A stretch of 64,000 nucleotides of DNA from Mya arenaria (Eukaryota > Mollusca > Bivalvia > Myida > Myidae): NCBI RefSeq assembly GCF_026914265.1, contig NC_069124.1:26444989-26508988 (forward strand), written 5' to 3'. Below, piece by piece: positions 24,501-34,200 of this stretch. How positions within the stretch are numbered: position 1 is the stretch's first letter; each line of letters starts with the position of its first letter. Made by a program: the position numbers and the translations under genes. The notes below the pieces were generated by a model. It saw only the letters and a program-made list of their open reading frames with translations, was not told the DNA's origin and did not search any database.

Positions 24501-24744
24501 ATTGCAATAGTATAAATCTGTAAACGCGTGGATTGTGACAATAAGTTCCAGCAGAACAAGTTAAAATCCATATTTTGATTTTGCGTTTGAAACAAGTATG
24601 GCTATTTTTGTATAATTTGTGAGGTAAATGACGTATTCTACCTGGCCTAGGCGCATCGTTAACATCGTTCTTTTTTGTAAGCCAAACGTACAAAAACAAC
24701 CCAATCATTCCAATAGTAAGGGTCAGCTGTATCCACTCTAGCAT
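16436..24744 (-). CDS. Membrane-anchored immunity-related GTPase (IRG), spliced gene model
   Basis: Proposed coding exons in transcript order: 24642-24744, 24409-24453, 23951-23995, 21168-21212, 17994-18031 and 16436-17632. All have GT-AG borders and compatible phases. The joined frame is 490 codons without a stop. Residues 1-34 hold a hydrophobic segment (LTLTIGMIGLFLYVW) followed by lysines. A linker of related 15-residue cassettes follows, then the GTPase: GESGSGKS (G1, near 137), DLPGVG (G3, near 187), TKID (G4, near 244), a FLIDN segment where IRGs have G5, and a helical C-terminal region. IRGs are dynamin-like GTPases that act on vacuole or organelle membranes in cell-autonomous defence; vertebrate members attach by lipid or amphipathic helix rather than by this kind of anchor. 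The acidic N-tip and following lysines predict a cytosolic GTPase. The gene ends at a mariner insertion. Confidence 0.8.
17633..17993. other. Last intron of IRG locus 1
   Basis: Contains a minus-strand open frame at 17704-17904 with a cysteine-rich patch (GCGRCSQSNTDHKACKR). An acceptor-like TTTCAG precedes it, but it has a stop and no clear donor. It has no counterpart in the matching intron of locus 2. It might be an alternative terminal exon or chance. Confidence 0.4.
17994..18031 (-). CDS. IRG locus 1, 38-nt linker exon
   Basis: Reads ANAAVNDSDDGSM, preceded by TTGTTTTAG and followed by GTAAGT. It enters in phase 1 and leaves in phase 0, joining the cassettes to the GTPase exon. The same exon is conserved at 43253-43290 (ANAVVNGSDEDTT) and 58953-58990 (ANAVVNGSDVDKT), which supports it as real coding sequence. 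Confidence 0.85.
18032..20192. other. Intron of IRG locus 1 with a TA microsatellite
   Basis: Holds a (TA)n run at 18425-18510. The stretch 18820-19150 has patchy similarity to 26340-26650, both containing GGTCGGCGAC-like and ACCAAAATGTG phrases, so it may be an old dispersed repeat. Open frames at 19415-19938 have no family resemblance. Confidence 0.5.
18425..18510. repeat. (TA)n microsatellite
   Basis: About 43 uninterrupted TA units inside an IRG intron. The open frame of alternating Tyr-Ile across it is an artefact. Confidence 0.97.
20193..20237 (-). pseudogene. IRG locus 1, fourth cassette exon with lost acceptor
   Basis: Encodes GRNQAICKAIQTDNE, clearly a relative of the cassettes at 21168 and 23951, with a good donor (GTACGTG). 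The acceptor reads TTTCTG where the sister cassettes have TTTCAG or TTGCAG, so it is probably skipped. The frame itself is open and the phase is unchanged. Confidence 0.75.
20745..21155. repeat. 29-bp satellite GTGGCGTCAGTATTCTTGAT, intronic array
   Basis: Degenerate repeats of a unit close to TAGTGGCGTCAGTATTCTTG plus ATTCTACA lie between two cassette exons. The same unit forms the larger arrays at 44470-44888 and 46775-47665 in the corresponding introns of IRG locus 2. Confidence 0.85.
21168..21212 (-). CDS. IRG locus 1, third cassette exon (45 nt)
   Basis: Encodes GRNQAVTKAVQTDNE, phase 1 at both ends, with acceptor TTCCTTTCAG and donor GTACGTG. Nearly the same peptide as the cassette at 23951. 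The flanking intron is also similar (AGGAAAAT...TGTTTGCCTTA), showing that the exon was duplicated together with its surroundings. Confidence 0.83.
21430..22552. mobile_element. Dispersed repeat with inverted ends and internal tandem units
   Basis: Ends are inverted copies related to GCTCACCTGAG / CTAAGGTGAGCT. Inside, a unit of about 140 bp repeats at least three times (GATGACCCATATTCGAACTTG-type phrase near 22001, 22146 and 22287), followed by GGACGACGGACGACAGACGA near 22470. Noncoding, lies in an IRG intron. The class of element is not known to me. Confidence 0.6.
22553..23950. other. IRG locus 1 intron, nothing recognised
   Basis: No coding segment with splice borders, no tandem structure and no inverted-repeat element was recognised on either strand. 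Confidence 0.45.
23951..23995 (-). CDS. IRG locus 1, second cassette exon (45 nt)
   Basis: Encodes GRNQAVTKAVQTDNE with acceptor TCCTTGCAG and donor GTACGTG. Phase 1 at both ends. Its peptide equals that of the cassette at 21168 while the DNA differs at several sites, which suggests the protein sequence is being kept. Confidence 0.83.
24409..24453 (-). CDS. IRG locus 1, first cassette exon (45 nt)
   Basis: Encodes AVKSFLSQDVQTDNT, ending in the same QTDN motif as the other cassettes. Acceptor CGTTACAG and donor GTAATT. Same length and phase, so it is a diverged member of the cassette series. Confidence 0.78.
24642..24744 (-). CDS. IRG locus 1, first coding exon with membrane anchor
   Basis: ATG at 24744 follows directly after the acceptor ATATTTCAG, implying an upstream noncoding exon. 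It encodes 34 residues: a short tip MLEWIQ, a hydrophobic core of about 16 residues, then LTKKNDVNDAPRP, ending in a GTAGAA donor. The homologous exon at 48223-48322 has the same acceptor-ATG arrangement. No signal-peptidase-like site was seen, so an uncleaved anchor is preferred. Confidence 0.82.
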
Positions 24745-25850
24745 CTGAAATATAAGTAGAAGCCATTACCTGCTTTATGGTCATCGTTATAGTTGGTTTA
24801 TCTCATAGCGATAAAAACTTGTATGTAATGCTATTAGACCATGCAGAAGGTTGTTGTTAATGTGTGCTATAGCTGGAAACTTCCGACTTCTGATGTTGTA
24901 TTGTATCTGCTTAGGTATTTGCATTTCATATTTGTATTTAGTTGCTAAGTTTGTGCAATGTTCTCCTCTTATATCTGCCCTCTGACCAACCCAATAGTTT
25001 GACCTACATACGATGATTGCCTTACATTGACGTCGCTTTCGAGGAAACTAACCCTTATACTATAAGTATATATTTCCGCAACACTAGTGTCTATGTTTAA
25101 CCGTGACACTTTATATAAAATGCTACCTTCGATATAGTCCTTTCTTTGGAAATGACAAAAGCACTTATCTACTCTTTTATGATGAAAAAGAGAATCACTT
25201 GGGAAACTTTCCATAACTTAACGTCGACAGCTAAGGGAAATATATTGCCACATGAGAAACCGGACATAAAACTACATAAAAACGGCATACACGTAGGCAA
25301 AATGAGGCTTTATTTAAAATTAAATTACCAAAATGCAAATACTTACGGCTGATCAGTATCGTTTCTTTTTACTAATAAATGATACAAGAATCAGTTAAAA
25401 CTAACTCCGATTGTCTCTTTCTATATCAATATAAAGTTTTATCTATAAATGTTAATAATATTCCATGTATGTTTGAAAATACACCTTGAGATTGTAAAAA
25501 ATAATTGCTATCTTGATTACCTTTATTGTAAAATGACTTAAACTCGGCGCAATTCCAATATTCCCATTATATCAATCAACCAAATGAACCAGAGTCGGTG
25601 TATTTGTAATAAAAGCATTTCTTTTCATTTCAAATGCGCTATGAATGTTATGTCATTTGTATAATGTACTTGAAGTTTATTCATGGTTTACATCGAAAGA
25701 CTTAAGTATATATTCCTTCTTAAATTTCATGCTAAAATCAATGATTATCAAACGCTTTAATAGTCATACCGCGTTACAAGTACAAAGGTGCAGCGTGTAT
25801 CTTTATAAAGTCTCATGTTTCTTCTATCTCATTCGGAACATCTCGCTTAT
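24745..25850. other. Upstream region of IRG locus 1
   Basis: Expected to hold the promoter and a 5' noncoding exon, but neither could be fixed. Parts recur upstream of locus 2: 24830-24920 resembles 27230-27330 and 48690-48800, and 25370-25560 resembles 27880-27990 and 48950-49050. Such conservation over three copies marks it as part of the duplicated block. Confidence 0.5.
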
Positions 25851-26143
25851 TTCTATCGAAAATAACCTCGGATGTATGCCGGTATATTATACATATATAA
25901 AGATTTTAATTGTAGTAGTATCTAATTGTGTTTTGAGGAATATTTTGTATAATTAAGTCTAAATTGATTGACAAAGTAAAGAATTATTGCATAAATAATT
26001 AAAATCCCACGAGTACAGCGATAAAGTATTACTGCTGGGTAAAACATACTACGCGATCTACATGCAGCTTAGTTTATTATAAAGATTTCTGACATTGTAA
26101 ACTGTCCATATACATCCGAGGTTGCTTTCGATGGAAAATGGCC
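25851..26143. mobile_element. MITE family 1, second copy
   Basis: Same inverted ends as 10032-10295 (left AATAACCTCGGATGTATGCC, right with ATCCGAGGTTGCTTTCGATG). About 293 bp, noncoding, upstream of IRG locus 1. Confidence 0.8.
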
Positions 26144-26867
26144 GAGGTGGTCCGGATGCTACTATTCATGTTATTAATTTCTTTTCTGAGTTTAAATATA
26201 GTTGCATACAACCTGCATTTATTTAGATTGTAATTCGCCCGAGGTCTTATCATCAATAAAAGGCAGATGATGATACAACAGGTCTGCCGGGGCAGGATAG
26301 AAGCACATCAAAAACAAACAACGTTTAAGTTTTCATCTTTGAAAGTGATCGGTGATCGGACAATTTAAAAACATACGTAGTTAACAGGTCGGCGACCTAT
26401 TGCCCAAACAGTTTTCTTGCAAAATGTGGGTTTTGTTATGCAGTTGTTGTGTGTTTTCATAGTTCGGCGATCGGTCGTACCTCCAGGTGAATTATCACTA
26501 CTACCCCTATCACGCTGTCTCGACATTCTTCCGACATGCTGTGATGTAAAAGGCGAGATAACTCGCAAGATACTGATTCACAAAAGGTTAACCAAAATGT
26601 GAGTGTATTTTACGACATCTCAACGATATTTTGGCCATATATACGATTACGGTACATCATCACGAAATTGTCATCGGAAATGCACGAACATGTAGAGCTT
26701 AATAGGACGACATTAGTGTTGTTATCTATATAAAGCCGCACTCCACTTTACCTACTATTGTATAAGATTGTATGCGACTAGGATTGATTTTGAATGACCC
26801 GCAACAGAACAACCCAAAATGTGTAGGTAGGTGCATTCGAGGGATTTAAGTCTCATGTAATCTTATA
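26144..26867. repeat. Noncoding, part of a local duplicate with 28.3-28.6 kb
   Basis: 26190-26310 resembles 28400-28555 (CAACCTGCAT...AATTCGC...CAGATGATG...GTCTGCCG...GGA). Together with the pair 25740-25830 / 28290-28390 this shows a duplicated upstream segment of roughly 1 kb. Open frames here have no family match. Confidence 0.5.
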
Positions 26868-27185
26868 AGTATCTATCATGTGTTTCCGGTACGGATCGAA
26901 AAATCCGACCCGAGGGCACGCGCGTAAGCCGGTAATGAGGCTTGCCGATTGATATGATTGATATTTTTTTCTTGCATACCAAAAATATGGATTTGTGGAA
27001 TAATTTATGTAGAAAACGCACTTTTTTTACATTTCACCAAAAAGCGCGCGAGACGTTGTGTACTGACGTCATAAAGCGCAGTAATTTTAAATCACTATCG
27101 ACGTCAAATAGTTCCTTTAAAAATCGCGCTTCACGTCTTACGATTATTTATTTTCAATTTTAATTAAAAGTATTGTATATATATT
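26868..27185 (-). mobile_element. Hairpin-ended repeat, reverse-oriented copy
   Basis: Reverse complement of part of the element at 40301-40823. It shows GTTTCCGGTACGGAT, AAAAATCCGACCCGAGGGCA, then the body with GACGTCATAAAGCGCAGTAA and ends near ATTTTCAATTTTAATTAAAA. The left hairpin is incomplete and the far part of the element is missing. Noncoding. Confidence 0.75.
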
Positions 27186-27338
27186 TATATATTATTACTT
27201 TGTGTAGTTTGTTTTAAGTGTCTCTATCCAGCCGATGAAATCACTTGGTAATGTTACCTTCGCATGGTTGTACTTGATCTGTGCTACTGCTTAAACTTTC
27301 CGGCTCCTGATGTTGTTTTGTTTCTGCTTACCAGGTAA

Positions 27339-27660
27339 GGCCTAAAAAAATATGTCCGTTTCGGGTAACCCGACCCTACCTATAAAAATGCGCCGACCCT
27401 TACTATTTTTTTCCGTTTCTGAGCAAAAAAAATATTCGTTAGCGAATAGAGAGTTACGAAGGGCGGATAAATGCAGATTTTAATCAGAATTATTGTTTAT
27501 ATGATAAAACAAAGTCAGGCAATGACAGTAATGTAGGAAAGACTGCAATGTGCAAGAAAACACTCTGAACTTACGACAGATTTTGAAAAAAAAAAATCCC
27601 TACCTACCCTACCTTGAAATTTTGGGAAGGTTACCCTAAACAAACAATTTTTTTTTGGCC
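27339..27660. mobile_element. MITE with GGCC ends and TAA target duplication
   Basis: The flanks are TAA on both sides (27336-27338 and 27661-27663). Ends read GGCCTAAAAAAATATG and, inverted, GGCCAAAAAAAAATTG, continuing into inverted GGGTAACC and CTACC motifs. A 3-bp TAA duplication fits PIF/Harbinger-type elements, but no transposase is present to confirm this. Confidence 0.68.
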
Positions 27661-28734
27661 TAATTCTTATTTTGCTGTTTGGTTGATTAGTTGTTTAGTT
27701 GTAGATTTTTCTCGTCTTATGACCACCCCTTGAACAAGGCAATGCTTTTGCCAGCAATCTTTTATCATTGGTTTGCAGATATTTACGCAACCATTTGCTC
27801 TTTCCAAGACAAAAAATAAAAAAGTTGTACAAACGGTATATCTGTGAGAGTGCAGCTTTAATAACACATCATATAAGTTTGCAAATTAACCATTGCTATT
27901 GTGTACATATTTGAAAACTAAATTATCTTTATTGTTAAATGATATAAACTCGGCGGCATTCCAATATTCCCATTTAAGCAGACCAATTAACAAATACATA
28001 GTCGGGGTCGGCGTAGTAAAATCTTTGGCTTCATTCTTTACATTGTTTTTGTATTCAGAATTAAAGTGAAATTGGTATAATCTATGCAAAACGGCCCGTA
28101 CCTTGTAGGCTCGGCCTTGGATTCGTAAACGTATTCCCTGCTAAAAGGTTGAAGTTATTTTGGGTAAAATTCAAATGCTTTCACTGTATTTAAATGTTTT
28201 TTTATTTGCATGGTCTACTTGTAGTCAATTCTCCATTTTTACATCGAAATACATACGTAAATATACTTCTAAAGGTCTCGTGTCAGAATGAATGATTAAT
28301 ACTTTAATCGTCATACCGCGTACCAAGTACAATGGTGCTAGGTGTACGCATTTAAAAAATAACGTCTTATGTTTCTTCTATCTATGTCTTCTTTTTCAGT
28401 ATCAATATAGTATTTGCATTCAACCTGCATGTATTTGAATTATAATCCGCTTTAAACTGGCGAGCGCCGCTGTAGCGAATGAGGTCCTATCATCAATTAT
28501 AGATAGCGGATGATGCACAAAGTCTGCCGAGGAAGGATTGGAGCACAAAAAATGAACACCATTTAATCACATAACGATTTTCATCTTAACACATATTCCT
28601 ATCCTGTAGTTCCTATAGTGCGGCAAAGCCCTGTTTGATTATCATACACCGGGCCCTTTGACATCCGTAGTGTGCATCGTCGGGCAACCATCTCCGGTAT
28701 ATGCAATAATTAATAATACTTTTATGACCAAGTA
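27661..28734. repeat. Duplicated upstream segment and element end, noncoding
   Basis: Near 27840-27862 lies the right end of the small element family that also occurs at 13793 and 58131 (inverted CTGCACTCTCACAGAT). 27880-28570 is the local duplicate of 25440-26310. No gene was seen. Confidence 0.5.
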
Positions 28735-29017
28735 CAGCATGAAACGGAAAATAAATATCACAACACACCAAGAGACCGAACATGAGAATCAAAATTATAG
28801 GCAATGCCACGAAAACAATAATCCTTTGTGTCGTAACATTAGGAGACCCAACCGCTGAAGTTGTGCTATAAGGGGTCGCAAAATACGATGTATGTACATG
28901 AAGCGAAAAACAATTACAACACAGCATAGGACCAAACAGGAAAATCAAAACCATAGACAATGCAAAAAAACAATTCCATCCTTTGCTTCGTTATATTTGG
29001 AGAACCAATCGCTTGAA
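28735..29017 (-). other. Two tandem transmembrane-coding segments, gene unknown
   Basis: On the minus strand two related segments follow each other. The first (about 28901-29017) reads GSPNITKQRMELFF and, after a one-base slip, VLIFLFGPMLCC. The second (about 28735-28858) reads GSPNVTTQRIIVFVALPI then LILMFGLLVCCDIYF. Both are an N-glycosylation-type NxT motif followed by a hydrophobic span. An acceptor-like CTTCAG precedes the second. They may be duplicated exons of a membrane protein or of an alternative anchor upstream of the IRG gene on the same strand. No family is recognised. Confidence 0.4.
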
Positions 29018-29144
29018 TTAGTTTGCTATGTGCCGCATAATACCTACATGCGAACCAAAAATGTGCGCTGCACACTATGTTAAAAACACGAATTTTGTAA
29101 TAAAAACACATCGCTGTATTTCAATATTGACCAAAAAGGGATTA

Positions 29145-29304
29145 TTTAAGGAATGAATTGCGGGGTTGGTGTCATTATCGGGGTATGAACGCACTTGGGC
29201 TGGTCAAAGTGTGTGGAGTCCGAATGATTCCACGCGTACGTTGACCAGCCCAATTGCGTTCATATCCCCGATAATGACATCAACCCTGCAATTCATTCCT
29301 TAAA
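29145..29304. repeat. Long foldback (inverted repeat, about 62-bp arms)
   Basis: Arms 29145-29207 and 29241-29304 pair almost fully (shared start TTTAAGGAATGAATTGC, shared inner GGGCTGGTCAA) around a 33-base loop. Likely a foldback or MITE; transcribed, it would form a stable hairpin. Confidence 0.85.
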
Positions 29305-30546
29305 TTCACACCAATAGTTCATTATTTCATTCAAGAATTGTTAAAAAATACTTCATTTCATTTAAGAAAACCTTTCAGTAATCCTTTTTTACCCATAATG
29401 TAAATAGAACGACCCGACTGTAACCGGAAACATTTTTTTCAAATGACGTCACAATAACGCGGGAAAAAATCAACCACTGGAAACACATTTGGCAATAATA
29501 CGTTTAAAATAGAATAAATTAACACTTTCTTAAATGTTGATTTATATTTACGAGACCTACTGACACAATACAACAATTACAAGATCAATAGTTTTGATGT
29601 ATATTGTTATGCGATGAATTGCGATCCGAACATATCCGAAGATGTTGCGTTCATCGATTGATAAACGCAATTGCCGAAAGGCAGTTCATTTAAGGAATGG
29701 AAGTTGAGGTGTAAATATATTAGAATTAACAAATGAAATCACATGGTTGTATAATCCAAATTATTTCTATAATGACCAAGTCCAAATGGGTTGACGACTC
29801 GCTAATGATATTATTGCATTTTGCAAGGGGCTTCTGGTAAATACATTGGATAATGTAACCATGTGCTTTAAATTATTTACAAAAAAAAATCATATTATTG
29901 TTCAACTGATTGTACATAGTGGTTTGATGTTAGGTTAATGAATTAGGGCCTCATGGAAAACAACTTAAATCATATTATACCTTAATACAATAATCGGAAC
30001 AAGAAATACATGAACCATTCTAAGTTTAAGGCCAAAAATTGCTGACCTATGCTGAAACCGATGTGCTAAATATTGGAATGTACATGCACTTATATTCAGC
30101 TGATTACACAAGTCAATCACGACATTCGATACAATCATAGCGTACATACAAACGAACTTACGTTGTTTCGGTTTTCTTTCACACAATTTTGAATAGAGCT
30201 AAAATCCCTCAGATGCCTGCTTACAAATATAGATTTGTCAATGTAAATGTTGAATGATTATTGATGTTTAACAAGTATAATGCATGTCCATGCTCACTAT
30301 GTAGAATACCTGACCATATGTGTAACCCGTTTTCGAAAAATCTACTTTCCATTTAAATGTTTTCTATATTAACACTCAAAGGGAAGCTACTGATATTGTG
30401 TAGAATAATTGCTTTTTCTTCACATCATTATTAGAATGACGTATATAGCTAAATGAAAAAAATGGATAGTGGGAATCAAATTTGAAGCATGCAACCATGC
30501 CAATTTTCACTCTTATTTGAACGCGTCCATATACTCTTATTAAGGG
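29305..30546. other. Intergenic, nothing recognised
   Basis: No conserved frame, tandem repeat or inverted-repeat element was recognised. A phrase TTTAAGGAATGGAAGTTGAGG near 29693 echoes the foldback arm, so the foldback element may extend this far. Confidence 0.4.
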
Positions 30547-30593
<47 letters not shown>

Positions 30594-30613
30594 TGCGTGC
30601 GTGTGTGTGTGTG
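30547..30613. repeat. (TG)n / (TGCG)n microsatellite
   Basis: TG units flank six or seven GTGC units. Open frames on both strands across it (alternating Cys-Val or His-Thr) are artefacts. Confidence 0.97.
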
Positions 30614-31223
30614 AAATGATATTTCATGGCTTTCAAGGCTACATTAAAGGAACATTTAAAACTTTTCAATGTTTATATAAATTAAAGAAAAAAACACTAG
30701 TATTTGTCCATTGGATACAGCCATGTATTATTAGTTACTGTAAGTAGCTAGGGGTGTATGGGATATACACTTCAGTATTTTCATTCCATGTACGAGCTGA
30801 GCTCACACGTGGTATGATAACACTGATGGTGCATATCCAATACACCGTGATTCTATCTGTAAAACGATTATATCTCATCGAGTTTTTTTATTAGTAATAC
30901 AGATACTAAGTTTACAAAAATAATTACATTTTATTATACAAAATATAAGGGGTGTATGGATTATACACTCCCTCCGCGTGATCAATTATGACCAATTGGA
31001 TAGCGTCATTTATGTAGGAGGTGAGATAATAAACTTTATTACGGCTTAGTTTTAAATATGTTTAGGCGACAGTTGGCTTCTTCTGTAAGAAATATAGTAC
31101 CTTGAAGGAGATAGCACAGGCACTAGTAATAACTATATTGTAATATGTGTTTAATGTTTGTTTTTGTCGATGTGTGTCTAGTGTTCGCTTACTCCGAGTA
31201 CCTTTAAGCACAACATTGGATAA
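30614..31223. other. Intergenic, leader of the minisatellite block
   Basis: Two copies of GGGGTGTATGGnATATACACT-type sequence lie at 30750 and 30950. The last 70 bases (31150-31220) match the leader at 5085-5160 of block copy A. Confidence 0.5.
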
Positions 31224-34200
31224 ATGTTACGGTGGAGGAAATCGATAATGAAGAAGAGCATATCATGTAATAGAATAGCTGAGGAATCCGCTGGTGGAGC
31301 AGACTGTAAAAGAATAGCTGAGGTACTTGATGGTGAAGCAGACTATGATACAATAGCTGTGGTACCTGATGGTAGAGCAGACTGTAATCAAATAGCTGAG
31401 GTACTTGATGTTGAAAAAAACTGTTGCAGAAAATCTGAGGTACCAGATTGCGGAGCAGACTGTAAAAGAATAGCTGAGGTACCTGATGTTGAAGCAGACT
31501 GTAATATAATAGCTGAGGTTAATGCTGGTGAAGCAGGCTGCAATATAATAGCTTAGGTACCTCCTTGTGAAGCAGATTATAATGGAATAGCTGAGGTATC
31601 TGATGGTGAAGCAGACTGTAATGGAATTGCTGAGGTATCTTTTGGTGCATCAGACTGTAATAGAATAGCTGAGGTATCTGATAATGAAGCAGACTGTAAT
31701 GTAATAGCTGAGGTATCTGATGGTGAAGTAGACTGTAATGGAATTGCTGAGGTATCTGATGGTGCAGCAGACTGTAATAGAATATCTGAGGTATCTGATT
31801 ATGAAGTAGACTGTAATGGAATAGCTGAGGTAGCTGATGGTGAAGCAGACAGTAATGGAATAGTTGAGATATCTGATGGTGGATAAGACTCCTATAGAAA
31901 AGCTGAGGTACCTGATAGTGAAGCAGACTATAATAAAATAGCTGAGGTACCTGTTGGCGAAGCATACTGTTACAGAATAGCTGAGGTACCTGATGGTGGA
32001 GCAGACTGTAAAATAATAGCTAAGGTACCTGATGGTTGATAAGACTCCGAAAGAATAGCTGAGGTACCTGATGGTGGAGTAGACTGTAATAGTATAGCTG
32101 AGGTAGCTGATGGTGAAGCAGACAGTAATGGAATAGTTGAGATATCTGATGGTGGATAAGACTCCTATAGAAAAGCTGAGGTACCTGATAGTGAAGCAGA
32201 CTATAATAAAATAGCTGGTGTACCTGTTTGTGAAGCATACTGTTACAGAATAGCTGAGATACCTGATGGTGGAGCACACTGTAAAACATTGGCTTAGGTA
32301 CCTGATGGTGGGTTAGACTCCGAAAGAATAGCAGAGGTAACTGATGGTGGAGCAGACTGTAATAGAATAGCTAAGGTACCTGATGGTGGATTAGACTCCG
32401 AAAGAATAGCTGAGGTACCTGATGGTGGAACAGACTGTAATTGAATAGCTAAGGTACCTGATGGTGGATTAGACTTCTATAGAAAAGCTGAGGAACCTGA
32501 TGGTGGAGCAGACTGTAATAGTATAGCTGAGGAACCTGGTGGTGAAGCAGGCTGTAATAGAATAGCTGAGGTACCTGATGGTAAAACAGACTGAAACGTC
32601 ATAGCTGAGGTATCCGAAGGTGGAGCAGACTGTAATAAAATAGCTGAGGTAACTGATGGTGAAGCAGACTGTAATAAAATAGCTGATGTAACTGTTGTTG
32701 AAGCATACTGTTACAGAATAGCTGAGGTACCTGATGGTGGATCAGACTGTAAAATAATAGCTAAGGTACCTGGTGGATCAAATTCCTATAGAATAGCTGA
32801 GGTACCTGATGGTGGATCAGACTGTAATAGAATAAGTGAGGAACCTGATGGTGCTGCAGACTGTAAAAGAATAGCTGAAGTTCTTGATGGTGGTGTAGAG
32901 TGTACTAATATAATAGCTGAGGTTTCTGATGGTGAAGTAGACTGTTATAGAATAGCTGAAGTACCTGATGGTGGAGCAGACTGTAAAATAATAGCTGAGG
33001 TACTCGATGGTAGATCTGACTGTTATAGAATAGCTGAGGTACCTGATGGTGAAACAGACTGTAATAGAATAGCGTAGGTAAATGATATAGGATCAGGCTT
33101 TAAAAAATAAGGTATCTTAAGATGGTAAATCTGACTGTTATAGAATAGCTGAGGTACCTAATGGCCGAGCAGACAGCAAAATAGTAGCTGAGGTACCTGA
33201 GCGTGGAGCAGACAGTAATAGAATAGCTGAGGAACCTGATGGTAGATATGACTGTTATATTAAAGCAGAGGTACCTTATGGTGGAGCAGACAGAAAAAGA
33301 ATAGCTGAGGTACCTGATATAGGAGCAGACTGTAATATAATAGCTGAGGCATCTGATTGTGGAGCAGTATGTAATGTAATAGCTGAGGTATCTGATGGTG
33401 GAGTACACTGTTACAAAACCGCTATGGTAACTGAATGTGAAGGACACTGTAATAAAATAGCTGATTTACCTGTTGGTGAAGCAAACATTTACAGAATAGC
33501 TGAGATAACTGATGGTGGAGCAGACGGTAAAATGATAGCTAAGGTACCTGATGGATGATCAGACTCATAAAGAAACACTGAGGTACCTGATAGTGGAGCA
33601 GACAGTAATAGAATAGCTGTGGAACCTGATGGTGAAACAGACTGTAAAAGAATAGCTGAGGTACTTGATGGTAGAGCGGATGTTATAGAACAGCTGAGGT
33701 AACTGATGGTGAAGTAGACTGTTATAGTGTAGCTGAACTACCTGATGGTGAAGATGACTGTAAAATAATAGCTGCGGTTCTTGAGGGTGAAGCAGACTGT
33801 AATAGAATAGCTGAAGTACCGGATGGTCAATAAGACTGTTAAAGAATAGCTGAAATACCTGATGGTGGAGCAGACTGTAAAAAATAAGGTATCTGATGGT
33901 AGATCTGACTGGTATAGAATAGCTGAGGTACCTGATTGTGGAGCAGACAGCAAAAGAGTAGCTGAGGTACCTGATGGTGGAGAAGACAGCAAAATAATAG
34001 CTGTACAATAGGTACCTTATGCTGGGGCTGACTGTCATTGAATAGCTGAGGTACCTGATCGTGGAGCAGACTGTACTAGAATAGCTAAGGTACATCATGG
34101 TGGAGCAGAGTGTTATAGTACAGCTGAGGTACCTAATGGTGGAGCAGACTGTTATAGAATAACTGAGGTACCTGATTGTGAAGCAGACTGAAATAGAATA

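Noticed and set aside
30376..30747. Frames across the TG/TGCG repeat on both strands
   Set aside because: Low-complexity translation of a microsatellite.
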